The position numbers and the translations under genes were made by a program. Below the pieces are notes generated by a model. That model was given only the letters and a program-made list of their open reading frames with translations. It had not been told where the DNA came from and ran no database searches. A DNA stretch of 13,053 bases, taken from assembly GCA_049509675.1 (NCBI GenBank), contig JBEKZQ010000151.1, forward strand, positions 1 to 13,053, written 5' to 3'. This DNA comes from JBEKZQ01 sp049509675 (GTDB lineage: Bacteria; Planctomycetota; Planctomycetia; Pirellulales; Thermoguttaceae). Each line of letters opens with the position of its first letter. Positions within the stretch are counted from its first letter, which is position 1. Shown here piece after piece: positions 6,256 to 13,053 of this stretch.

Positions 6256-6840
6256 ATGGTAAAGGCAGAATCCATCAAGGTGCTCCTCGCACAATGGAAA
6301 GTCGGCGACCAACCGGCTGCGGAGAGGATATATCAGCTTTACTCCCAACGACTCTGGGCGCTGGCGAGGGCTCGAATTGACGCGAGACTTGCCCAGCGCG
6401 TGGGTGCCAGCGACATCGTGCAGTCTGCGTTCCAGTCGTTCTTTCGCCTAGCCAGAGACGGCGAAATCCATATTGACCACTCGGAATCAGTTTGGCGTTT
6501 GCTGGCAGCAATCACCGTCAACAAAGTGCGCCAACAAAAGGAGCGCCACAATGCCGCGCGGCGTCGTCGTGGCGCAGAGGTCCGCCTTGCAGACTTGAAG
6601 ACTGATCCATCGGCATTCGCGCACACGCCGACACCCTTGGAGGGAGTAATCCTTGCAGACGAGCTAGAGACGCTCATTGCCCGGCTTGAGCCACCGGAGC
6701 CGGAAATACTCAGTCTGTGCTTGCAAGGGTTTACCCCTTCCGAGATCGCCCTGAAAGTCCATTGCTCCCGCTGGTCGGTTCGTCGGGTTCTCAATCGGAT
6801 CGGTCACCAACTAGAACAACGCCTTGAAGATAATCCCTAG
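6256..6840 (+). CDS. ECF-type RNA polymerase sigma factor
   Basis: A 194-residue protein of typical ECF length, with region 2 and region 4 only. Region 2 is at about 20-70 (IYQLYSQRLWALARARI, then VGASDIVQSAFQSFFRLAR). A basic linker, RRRRG, lies at about 97-102. Region 4 is at about 133-190, with a helix-turn-helix around LCLQGFTPSEIALKVHCSRWSVRRVLNRI. It should direct RNA polymerase to a small set of promoters. The GASDIVQSAF pattern and the kinase next door resemble the planctomycetal ECF sigma factors linked to Ser/Thr kinases (STK-type ECF groups), where phosphorylation instead of a classic anti-sigma factor may control activity; that link is inference. The ATG at 6256 has no clear Shine-Dalgarno, which is common in this phylum. 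The kinase gene starts about 107 bp after the stop and no anti-sigma gene is present. Confidence 0.85.
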   Translation: MVKAESIKVLLAQWKVGDQPAAERIYQLYSQRLWALARARIDARLAQRVGASDIVQSAFQSFFRLARDGEIHIDHSESVWRLLAAITVNKVRQQKERHNAARRRRGAEVRLADLKTDPSAFAHTPTPLEGVILADELETLIARLEPPEPEILSLCLQGFTPSEIALKVHCSRWSVRRVLNRIGHQLEQRLEDNP

Positions 6841-6947
6841 AAAAATCAATTCCATGCACCACAGCCGCATCATTTTCGGATTAACTGCTGGACAACCGGG
6901 TTTTCGCGGAGTTGTTACACGCAGCCGGAACGTGGCAGGTAACCACT

Positions 6948-7904
6948 ATGACTCATCGCAGCCCCACCATTACAGGGGACGAGTTAGATGACCAGTCGTG
7001 GTCACTCCTTAACAAGTCGGTCTTCCGCTTTGAGGACGCTTGGAATGGAGGGGTGCGCCCGGACATTGGTGCATTCCTGCCGTCGTTGAACGGCATTCTG
7101 CGAGAGCGGGTCCTGGTCGAACTTGTCAAAGTCGATCAGGAAAACTGTTGGCGCGGGGGACTCCAACGGCTCCTTGAAGCCTACGTTTCGGACTGGCCTG
7201 AGTTGGGCACGAGGGAAGACACCCTCGTGGAACTCCTAAGTGCCGAATGCCTCACGCGATCAATCTTCGACAAACCCCCCAGCTTTCGAGAGCTTAGGTC
7301 ACGCTTTCCGGTTTTGTGCGAACGGGTTCCGTTGGCCCGCCTTCGGGAAGAAGCCGACTGCGAGAGAACCCGCGCGGTTGAGTTGGCGGGTTCCTCGGCC
7401 GCACCCAGCGCTTGGTGGCCGGCCGATGCCTCACACAGCAGGCTAATCGGCGCGATTCCCGAGCATTATGACATTCGTGGTCTACTGCATCAACGGAGCA
7501 ACGGAGTTGTCTACAAGGCATACGACCGCCAGCGCGCTCGTGAAGTCGCGATTGGCGTCTGCTACTGCGACCCGGCAGCCGAGCCTCTTGCCAGCGGACT
7601 CTTCCTGCGCGAGGCCCGGTTGAAAGCGGCAGAGCGTTCGCCTGCCAAGCAAGTCATTTACGATTTTGGGAAGGTGTCGGACATCTGTTATCTGGTTGTG
7701 CCCCTCGACAATGTTAAGCGGCGAAGTCGGGGCCAAGCACTCATTCCGCCCGGTCGGGCGCGAGGACCTTCTATGAGTCTATTGCAGGAAGAGCAAGTCA
7801 TTCGAGGGACGTATGAGGTTGAAAGGCTCCTTGGAGAAGGAGCCTTTGCCGAGGTCTACCGCGTGAAGCACCGCTTTCTTGGCAGACAGGCAATGAAGGC
7901 ATGA
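6948..7904 (+). CDS. Ser/Thr protein kinase, N-terminal part (frame stops after the beta-3 lysine)
   Basis: A 318-residue frame from the ATG at 6948; an in-frame TTG at 6912 is a less likely start. Residues about 10-140 are the helical domain found at the N-terminus of many planctomycetal kinases (FEDAWNGGVRPDIGAFLP, then ERVLVELVKVD and SFRELRSRFP). Residues about 172-265 resemble a first kinase N-lobe: YDIRGLLHQRSNGVVYKAYD, VAIG where VAIK is expected, and FLREARL; the ATP-binding lysine is lost. A second, normal N-lobe begins at about 287: YEVERLLGEGAFAEVYRV with the glycine loop at 296-298, then QAMK with K317 as the expected ATP-contacting lysine. The frame stops one codon later at TGA 7902-7904. 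The rest of the kinase lies in the next frame, overlapping by ATGA. Alone, this product cannot be a complete kinase. Confidence 0.75.
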   Translation: MTHRSPTITGDELDDQSWSLLNKSVFRFEDAWNGGVRPDIGAFLPSLNGILRERVLVELVKVDQENCWRGGLQRLLEAYVSDWPELGTREDTLVELLSAECLTRSIFDKPPSFRELRSRFPVLCERVPLARLREEADCERTRAVELAGSSAAPSAWWPADASHSRLIGAIPEHYDIRGLLHQRSNGVVYKAYDRQRAREVAIGVCYCDPAAEPLASGLFLREARLKAAERSPAKQVIYDFGKVSDICYLVVPLDNVKRRSRGQALIPPGRARGPSMSLLQEEQVIRGTYEVERLLGEGAFAEVYRVKHRFLGRQAMKA

Positions 7905-8863
7905 CCATAGAAGAGACCGAGGAAATGCTCGGCGAAGCGCTGGTGCTGTCACGTATTGGCCACCCAAACATAATTCGGGTCTTCGACGCGAACACCACTG
8001 ACACGTCCCGCGGCATGTGCGGCTTCTTTACAATGGAATACGTGGCAGGGGGTAGTCTGGAACGGTTCTGGCGTTCCCACGGAACTCGGTTCGTGCCAGT
8101 TGAGACAGCGATTGATCTTATTCGGCAGGTTTGCAGAGGCTTGGCCGTCGCGCACCAGGAGCAGCCACCGCTTGTCCACCGAGACATCAAGCCGCAAAAC
8201 ATCCTCGTTGGCTACGAACCTGACGGGCTGCGTGCCCGAGTGAGCGATTTCGGACTGGCGAAGCATGTTAATCCGCTGACTCTCCTGGCCAGCGCGCGAG
8301 GCACGCCATGCTTCAAGCCGCCCGAGGTCTTTGAAGACCCGCAGCGCGATTCATGCGCTGGAGATGTGTGGGCGATTGGATCGACACTGTACTTGTTGCT
8401 GACCGATCGGCTGCCATACGGCGACCTTGGCGAGACTGGAGCACTTGATCCCAAATGTCTTCAGCGTCCTCTCGCTCCTCCAAGTCGCCTGAATGTCCAA
8501 GTCGATGCGGACCTAGATTCAATCGTGGCACGCAGCCTTGCGACAAATCCGAAGGATCGCTACGCGAGTGCAGGGGCGATGCTTGAGGACTTGGCTGCGT
8601 GGAAGCCGCGCCCGTCCAAGGGATCGGCTCGCGCGCTGCCGGCGAAATCCTGGGAGGCGTCCAAAGGTGCGCTCGGAACATGGTCGCCAGGCAACCAGAG
8701 TGAGGCAAGAAAGATGATTGCGAAGGCTGTTGAGTTCTCGCGAAAGGCCAACGCTTTGAATGATGCCGCCGACTTGATGGAAGAAGCATTCAACAAGTGG
8801 CCCGATTTGCGGACTCAGTATGAGTACCAGTTGAAGCTATGGCGACGTGGCGTGAGCATGTAA
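7901..8863 (+). CDS. Ser/Thr protein kinase, catalytic C-terminal part
   Basis: A 320-residue frame that continues the kinase from the alpha-C helix on. E12 in MLGEALVLSRIGHPNI is the alpha-C glutamate. HRDIKPQN at 93-100 is the intact catalytic loop and DFG at 116-118 the intact magnesium motif; GTPCFKPPEVF is the activation-segment end. The kinase fold closes near 230 with the usual arginine helix (NPKDRYASA). Residues about 255-315 are helical and TPR-like. The ATG overlaps the upstream stop (ATGA), so translational coupling is possible, but no clear ribosome site precedes it. The beta-3 lysine and glycine loop are encoded upstream in the other frame, so activity needs joining by frameshift or assembly of two chains. 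The lysine-to-glutamate distance would be about 13-14 residues against about 19 in PknB-type kinases, hinting at a small deletion at the joint. Confidence 0.8.
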   Translation: MTIEETEEMLGEALVLSRIGHPNIIRVFDANTTDTSRGMCGFFTMEYVAGGSLERFWRSHGTRFVPVETAIDLIRQVCRGLAVAHQEQPPLVHRDIKPQNILVGYEPDGLRARVSDFGLAKHVNPLTLLASARGTPCFKPPEVFEDPQRDSCAGDVWAIGSTLYLLLTDRLPYGDLGETGALDPKCLQRPLAPPSRLNVQVDADLDSIVARSLATNPKDRYASAGAMLEDLAAWKPRPSKGSARALPAKSWEASKGALGTWSPGNQSEARKMIAKAVEFSRKANALNDAADLMEEAFNKWPDLRTQYEYQLKLWRRGVSM

Positions 8864-8932
8864 GCGGAGTATCTTGCACGTATGGCTTCCCCGATGTTGT
8901 GAGTAAACGCGAACGCGGACAGTTACGAGCCT

Positions 8933-8942
8933 CCTAATTAGG
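8933..8942. repeat. CCTAATTAGG palindrome before the J-like gene
   Basis: A perfect 10-bp AT-centred palindrome in the 84-bp gap between the kinase and the next gene, 11 bp before the ATG. It may be an operator or chance; it also covers the place where a ribosome site would be expected. Confidence 0.25.
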
Positions 8943-8953
8943 CTTGGGTGAAC

Positions 8954-11593
8954 ATGGATACGCAAGTCAAGAACTACGTGATCGTGGACGCAAAGCCTGA
9001 CCAGCACAATCTCGCCGAACTGGTGCGCAGCACGCTATCCGCGGCAAAGGAAGCTGGCTTGTGCCCGTGCCTTTACTTCTATTCGGACTTGTCGTGGGAC
9101 TGTAAAGTATTGCGGCAAAACTTGGATCATCCGCTAATGGTCGATGCGTTTGCCGGAATGTACGTCTTACGAGTGAGCGCCCAAGAGTTTCGACTTCGTG
9201 CCCGCGACTTGGGATTCACCTGTGACTTTCCACCGGCACTGTTTCGACTTGATGACCAGGGAAAAATCGTAGGCCGAATTGACCCGAGAGGCTGGGGATT
9301 CAAGGGCACCCCGGAGAAAATGGCTGAAGCGCTCAAGCGGTTTTCCAGCGAGGAGGCGGGGCACAGGTCGGAGGTAAACACTCTTCCGGCGTCCCCCGCG
9401 CCAGCACCAACCAACGTCCAGGCTTCGCCATCAGCGTTGGTCGTGCGGTGCAGTTGCGGTAGCCGGTTACAGGTGCCACCGCAGTGGAGCGGCCGGCAGG
9501 TACAGTGCCCATATTGCCGTCGCACCTTGCAGGTTCGTGGTGGGCAACCGGCTCCCGCCACGCCGTTGCGCCCCGCACTGCCTAGTCCGACTCCAGCGAC
9601 GGTGGCGACGAAGCCGAGCACCAACGGCGAGAAGTCCGGTGCTGAGGCCAAGAAACCTGGGGCTGATGGGGCTGAGGGCAGGAAGCCTGGGGCCGACGGC
9701 AAAAAGACTCGGGTTGACCGTCCCTCCCCGACAACGCCCGTCCCACCGGCTGTAGCCGCACGAGAGAAGAAGACCGTTCCAACACCCGCAAGCCCTCCGC
9801 CCAAGAGCGCCCCCGCCACCACTACCGCGGCCAAAGCCAAGCCATCCGAGAACAAACCAGCCAAGACCATCCCCTCTAAGAAGGCCAAAGAGCCGCATGA
9901 GGACCGCTCCGGCTCCGAGATTCTCCTGGAAGCAGCCACGCCAGCGGTGTATCGCGTCAATGCGTTTCGAGTGATAGGGATAGCAGTGGATGCCGGGGCT
10001 TGCGACGTTTCCAGGTATGCCGAAATGCTGAGGATGCAGGAGAGGTTGGGGATCGCCGCGCCGGTGCGACAAGGAGTTCTGCCATTGGCTCCGCTCCCCG
10101 ATGCGATGGCGATCCGTGATGCGATGCAACGCTTGCACGATCCCGAGCGCCGCTTAGTGGATGAGTTCTTCTGGTTCTGGCCCCAGCAGTTCGGCCAGAG
10201 CAAGACGGACGAGGCGCTGCGGGCATTGACCGAGGGCAGCACCAAGACTGCCCATGATACCTGGCTTGCCGCGGAGCGGCAAAGCAGCGATGGGAATGTG
10301 TCGCGGCACAACCTTGCCGTGCTGGCCCACGTCACCGCGCTAGATTTCGAGCACCTTAGCGGGCAGCGGACGTTGACCGACGACGAAAGGCAGCAGCGCG
10401 ATCAGTCTTGGGCCGACACTTTGCAGCGGTGGAAGGCACTTTTGGAGCACGAGGGTTTCTGGAGCAGGCTGTCGGCGCGGATACGCGATCTGACTGACCC
10501 GAGGCTCACTACGGGCACCGCGAGAAGATTTCGTAACTCTCTGCCATTGGCGCTTCTGTCGATCAATGCGCGACTGGCGGTCCACGCAGCGGAGCGAGAA
10601 GAGAGATCAGAGGCCGCACGCCACGTGACGATCATCCGGCAATCGGGGTTTCAAGAGAGCGTCCTTAACGAGGTCTTGAGACGCGCTGTTGAGCCTATTC
10701 GGCAACGAATCAAGTTGGCGTGTCAGGCGGCCCAGGCCAGTGCCGACGCCGAGCCGGAGCACGCCGACCAAGCGGCCCAACGGCTTCTGGGGCAGACCCG
10801 GCCCCTTCTGAACGTGCTCGACTCCGTTCTTGGAACTGGCCATCCGATACGCGACGGCGCGTATGATGAAGTTGCACTTACTGCGCTTCGCTCTCAGGTG
10901 GCCTTTGGAAGGAAGACTGAGAACTGGGAGGTCTCTTTGCAGCTATTGCGGCAAGCTCTACCGCTGGCAATCGGTCGGTCCGTGCGGTCCAACATAGAAG
11001 AGAATATCCGTATCGTCGAAGGTAACTTGCAGAACCGCCAAACCTTTGGAACCTGTTGGTTCTGCAAGACGCGCCGCCCGGACGATTCGGCCCAAATCGA
11101 AGCCCCAATGCACGGGAACGTTCGCCGACGAGTCGTAGGACGCGAATACATCCCCGGAGGTATTCGTACTAACTATCAAGTGACTTGGCAGCAGGCAACG
11201 GTCCGTATTCCGCGCTGCTGCGAATGCAAGAAGAACCACACGATGATAGGGAAATGGACCGCGTGCGTCGGGCTCCTGGGGATCGCCCTTGGTATCCTGG
11301 CAGTTGTTGCCGCAGGTTTGTATGCCGCTCGGGTTAATGCCGCCGGGGTTTCAGGTGGTGCGGGGGGACGTAACGGCCCACGGGGCGCTGCCCCGGTTGC
11401 CACGGTGAACCCTGGGAAAGTGGGACTGTCGCCTTCGGCTGGCAAGGGCAGAGCCCCATTTGCCCCCCCAATGTGGGCCGAAACATGGGCAAGCCTCCCG
11501 CCCGCGAACCGTTGCCGGGGGACCCGATTGTCGCTCTCGGGTTCTGTCTCCTTCTTGTGCTGTCTATCGGCGGCTTTGTCCTTGGGCATGTAA
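8954..11593 (+). CDS. Membrane J-like protein with thioredoxin-like and zinc domains (C-terminus frameshifted)
   Basis: 879 residues from the ATG at 8954; GTG 8948 is an alternative. Residues about 18-125 look like a thioredoxin-like fold: LYFYSDLSWDCKVLR with a single cysteine where CxxC is usual, then FPPALFRLDDQGK. A zinc ribbon follows (C166-x-C168, C185-x2-C188), then a Pro/Lys/Ala-rich linker (about 198-316) with KKPGADG repeats. Residues about 334-405 resemble a J domain's first and last helices (NAFRVIGIAVDAG; AMQRLHDPERRLVDEFFWFW), but no HPD motif is present. A long helical stretch follows, then a second zinc site (C701-x2-C704 and C755/C756-x-C758) and one membrane helix (about 770-793). 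Its place before GrpE-like and Hsp70 genes supports a co-chaperone role. After C7 at 11463-11469 the frame loses sense; the natural ending is in the -1 frame. Confidence 0.75.
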   Translation: MDTQVKNYVIVDAKPDQHNLAELVRSTLSAAKEAGLCPCLYFYSDLSWDCKVLRQNLDHPLMVDAFAGMYVLRVSAQEFRLRARDLGFTCDFPPALFRLDDQGKIVGRIDPRGWGFKGTPEKMAEALKRFSSEEAGHRSEVNTLPASPAPAPTNVQASPSALVVRCSCGSRLQVPPQWSGRQVQCPYCRRTLQVRGGQPAPATPLRPALPSPTPATVATKPSTNGEKSGAEAKKPGADGAEGRKPGADGKKTRVDRPSPTTPVPPAVAAREKKTVPTPASPPPKSAPATTTAAKAKPSENKPAKTIPSKKAKEPHEDRSGSEILLEAATPAVYRVNAFRVIGIAVDAGACDVSRYAEMLRMQERLGIAAPVRQGVLPLAPLPDAMAIRDAMQRLHDPERRLVDEFFWFWPQQFGQSKTDEALRALTEGSTKTAHDTWLAAERQSSDGNVSRHNLAVLAHVTALDFEHLSGQRTLTDDERQQRDQSWADTLQRWKALLEHEGFWSRLSARIRDLTDPRLTTGTARRFRNSLPLALLSINARLAVHAAEREERSEAARHVTIIRQSGFQESVLNEVLRRAVEPIRQRIKLACQAAQASADAEPEHADQAAQRLLGQTRPLLNVLDSVLGTGHPIRDGAYDEVALTALRSQVAFGRKTENWEVSLQLLRQALPLAIGRSVRSNIEENIRIVEGNLQNRQTFGTCWFCKTRRPDDSAQIEAPMHGNVRRRVVGREYIPGGIRTNYQVTWQQATVRIPRCCECKKNHTMIGKWTACVGLLGIALGILAVVAAGLYAARVNAAGVSGGAGGRNGPRGAAPVATVNPGKVGLSPSAGKGRAPFAPPMWAETWASLPPANRCRGTRLSLSGSVSFLCCLSAALSLGM
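11463..11469 (+). other. Run of seven C at a reading-frame break
   Basis: The zero frame reads GCC CCC CCA ATG and turns into a Trp/Ser/Cys-rich tail without homology-like features. One more C, or a -1 slip on C CCC CCA, would instead give a Pro-Pro-Asn-Val junction and join directly to the membrane-helix frame that ends at 11736. Confidence 0.6.
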
Positions 11594-11736
11594 TTGGAAA
11601 GGCGAAAGTGCCCTACAAGATCAAGGGCAGATCGCATTACGCGCAGTTCCCCAGGGTAAAGGAACTGCGCGCTCAGCGTTGGACGAACGGCCTAAAGCCC
11701 TCACAGGTGGAGCAAAACTCTGCTCCAATTGCATGA
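11473..11736 (+). CDS. C-terminal part of the J-like membrane protein (in -1 frame)
   Basis: An 87-codon frame with no ribosome site of its own; its first codon is GTG inside the preceding gene. It encodes GDPIVALGFCLLLVLSIGGFVLGHVIG, a clear membrane helix, then a basic segment with HYAQFPRVKELRAQRW. This reads as the natural second helix and cytoplasmic tail of the upstream protein, whose own frame becomes nonsense after the C7 run. Joined, the product would be about 927 residues with two membrane helices, so both termini would lie on the same side, presumably the cytoplasm with the chaperone partners. As a separate small membrane protein it would lack a proper start. Confidence 0.65.
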   Translation: MGRNMGKPPAREPLPGDPIVALGFCLLLVLSIGGFVLGHVIGKAKVPYKIKGRSHYAQFPRVKELRAQRWTNGLKPSQVEQNSAPIA

Positions 11737-11772
11737 CGCTCGATAAGAACACTACTGGGAAAGCAGTCTACC

Positions 11773-12396
11773 ATGATGAAGCGCAATGACACAAGCACGA
11801 ACACCACTTGCGGTGAGGGACGGCTTGGAACCATCTGGGCGGCCCTAAGGCAGTGGCGATTTCATAGCGAGTTTCGCATTGAACCACCGATTTACCCTCG
11901 GGAATTCCAAACGATCTTGAACGAGCTGATCCGGGCCTCAGAATCGCCCACGAGCGCGTCGGGGCAGCCGTCAACAGAACATGCCAACAGCCGTGTCTTG
12001 GCCCGGTTCCTTGCCGAGGTTGGAACGAATCTCTGGCGGCTGCGACTGAAGATGCTTCAACCGGGCACGGACCAGCCTCTTGAGGACATGCGCCGGCCGT
12101 ACCGTCACGTGCAGTCGATGTGGGATACGCTGACACAAGAAGGCGTGGACATCCACGACCACACCGGTGAGATTGTTCCTGAGGGCGGCGTCTATGGATT
12201 GAAGGTTCTCGCCTCCCAGCCCACGCCTGGCGTCGGCCGTGAGATGGTGCTTGAGACCATCCGGCCGACAATTCGTTATCGCAAGCAGACTATTCAGATG
12301 GGCGAGGTGATCCTCGCCAAGCCGGACAATTCACCAAACGAAATAACGGCCGAGCCTGCGGCCGTCAGGAAAGACGATACGATTCCGCCCGCGTGA
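11773..12396 (+). CDS. Divergent GrpE-like nucleotide exchange factor
   Basis: A 207-residue protein, close to GrpE in length. Residues about 76-128 form a long helical stretch ending in RHVQSMWDTLTQEGVDI, matching GrpE's helix before its head (L..LL...GV..I). Residues about 129-184 follow the layout of the GrpE beta-domain: TGEIVPEG, YGLKVLASQP, TPGVGREMVLETIRPTIRYR, and QMGEVILAKP, which corresponds to GrpE's closing LRPA.V.VAKP strand. GrpE proteins release ADP from Hsp70. The match is by pattern only and is weak in the first 75 residues, which lack GrpE's usual long acidic coiled coil. An Hsp70 homologue starts 41 bp after the stop, which strongly supports the call. Start: ATG 11773 or 11776; the ribosome site is poor (GGGA). 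Confidence 0.6.
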   Translation: MMKRNDTSTNTTCGEGRLGTIWAALRQWRFHSEFRIEPPIYPREFQTILNELIRASESPTSASGQPSTEHANSRVLARFLAEVGTNLWRLRLKMLQPGTDQPLEDMRRPYRHVQSMWDTLTQEGVDIHDHTGEIVPEGGVYGLKVLASQPTPGVGREMVLETIRPTIRYRKQTIQMGEVILAKPDNSPNEITAEPAAVRKDDTIPPA

Positions 12397-12421
12397 AGGG
12401 CAACATGCCCAGAGGACACGC

Positions 12422-12428
12422 AGGAGGG
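12422..12428 (+). promoter_or_regulatory. Strong ribosome binding site for the Hsp70 gene
   Basis: AGGAGGG lies 9 nt before the ATG at 12438. It is the only strong Shine-Dalgarno in the right-hand cluster, suggesting the Hsp70 is made in larger amounts than its partners. Confidence 0.65.
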
Positions 12429-12437
12429 TAAACACCA

Positions 12438-13053
12438 ATGGTCCGCACAACGATCGACTTCGGCATCCATCTCGGGGTTTGCAAGAGCCGCATCGCGGTT
12501 TGGAACGGCGCGGGCGTTGAGGTGTTCAAGAATGACGAAGGCTGCGAGTACACGCCATCGGCCGTGTGGATTGACAAGGGGAACAGATTGCATGTTGGCC
12601 GACAGGCAAAGCAACGGTTCTTCGACGATGAAGAGAACGCCGCGTGCGAATTCAAGCTGTTGATGGGCACGGCGGAGGAAAAGCTGTTCGCCCGCAGCGG
12701 CCGGAGAATGAAGCCCGAAGAACTGACCGCGTGGGTGCTAAAGGAGTTGAAGGCCATTGTCCGGCGGCGCTCTGGCGAGGAACCCACAGCGGCGGTAATT
12801 ACCGTTCCGGCGGATTTCGAGCTGCTGGCCTGCAAGGCTACCGAGCAGGCCGCACGGTTGGCGGGGTTCACTTGCAGCCCCCTGCTGCAAGAGCCTGTCG
12901 CCGCGGCATTGGCCTGCGGCTGTGCCAGTAGTGACGATAAGGTCTTTTGGCTGGTCTATGACTTTGGCGGTGGCACGTTCGACGCGGCCGTGATCCACAT
13001 GCGTGATGGACAGCTTCAAGTCGTGAACCACGGGGGCGATAGGAACCTGGGGG
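12438..13053 (+). CDS. Hsp70 (DnaK-like) protein, N-terminal part, cut by window end
   Basis: 205 complete codons of an Hsp70 ATPase domain; the rest lies outside. Clear landmarks: K73 in EFKLLMG (the catalytic lysine position), ITVPADFELLACKATEQAARLAG at 121-143, QEPVAAALACG at 151-161 (with the conserved Glu-Pro), the intact second phosphate loop DFGGGTFD at 175-182, and GGDRNLG at 199-205. The first phosphate loop is odd: GIHLGVCKS at 9-17 where Hsp70s have GIDLGTTNS, so the Asp and both Thr that help place the phosphates and Mg are replaced by His, Val and Cys. A second Asp (D7, in TIDFG) is nearby. ATP hydrolysis may be slow or absent. Several cysteines are unusual. It follows GrpE-like and J-like genes, forming a full chaperone set. 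It is too divergent to be the housekeeping DnaK. Confidence 0.88.
   Translation, partial: MVRTTIDFGIHLGVCKSRIAVWNGAGVEVFKNDEGCEYTPSAVWIDKGNRLHVGRQAKQRFFDDEENAACEFKLLMGTAEEKLFARSGRRMKPEELTAWVLKELKAIVRRRSGEEPTAAVITVPADFELLACKATEQAARLAGFTCSPLLQEPVAAALACGCASSDDKVFWLVYDFGGGTFDAAVIHMRDGQLQVVNHGGDRNLG

Noticed and set aside
7054..7060. TGCGCCC, complementary to the tRNA acceptor GGGCGCA
   Set aside because: It lies inside the kinase coding sequence and no T-arm precedes it; a chance match.
9127..10335. A 402-codon minus-strand open frame inside the J-like gene
   Set aside because: Low-complexity Gly/Ala/Ser-rich mirror of the Pro/Lys-rich linker; the plus strand has clear zinc and J-like motifs.
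1..13053. CRISPR arrays, rRNA genes or complete insertion sequences
   Set aside because: No regular spaced direct repeats, rRNA segments or transposase reading frames were seen on either strand.

Overview
The window looks like a piece of a planctomycete chromosome (Planctomycetota, probably Pirellulales-like). This is inferred from gene style and not from a marker gene. The hints are a BON-domain secreted protein with a Trp/Tyr-rich tail, a TlpA-like secreted protein with EF-hand-like loops, a short ECF sigma factor next to a Ser/Thr kinase carrying the N-terminal helical domain typical of planctomycetal kinases, high GC, weak Shine-Dalgarno sites and palindromic repeats built on a GTAGGGTGG core.

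Left part (1-5220) is ordinary chromosome. It holds a short palindromic repeat, a His/Cys-rich lipoprotein gene with a clear terminator (minus strand), two more palindromic repeats, a BON-domain gene with a terminator (minus), a small two-helix membrane protein (plus), and a long secreted thioredoxin-fold protein that has lost both active-site cysteines (minus). Between 4840 and 5090 is a possible structured small RNA. At 5185 begins the 5' half of a tRNA-Ile(GAU) gene with its own good promoter. The tRNA sequence stops matching in the anticodon loop and no 3' half follows, so this looks like a junction between native chromosome and inserted or rearranged DNA. A second partial copy of the tRNA D-arm/anticodon-stem sequence lies about 100 bp further on. 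From about 5220 to 6255 I see no convincing gene, only hairpins.

Right part (6256-13053) is one plus-strand cluster: ECF sigma factor; Ser/Thr kinase split into two overlapping reading frames; a large membrane protein combining a thioredoxin-like domain, a zinc ribbon, a Pro/Lys-rich linker, a J-domain-like segment without HPD, a second CxxC/CxxC zinc site and two transmembrane helices (its last part lies in the -1 frame after a run of seven C); a divergent GrpE-like protein; and the start of an Hsp70 homologue with an unusual first phosphate loop, cut by the window end. My reading is a dedicated, membrane-linked Hsp70/J-like/GrpE-like chaperone set placed beside a sigma factor and kinase that could control it. 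The grouping and the domain matches are visible; the joint function is inference. Both reading-frame breaks need -1 corrections, so assembly errors, decay or recoding have to be told apart before calling these genes active or dead.
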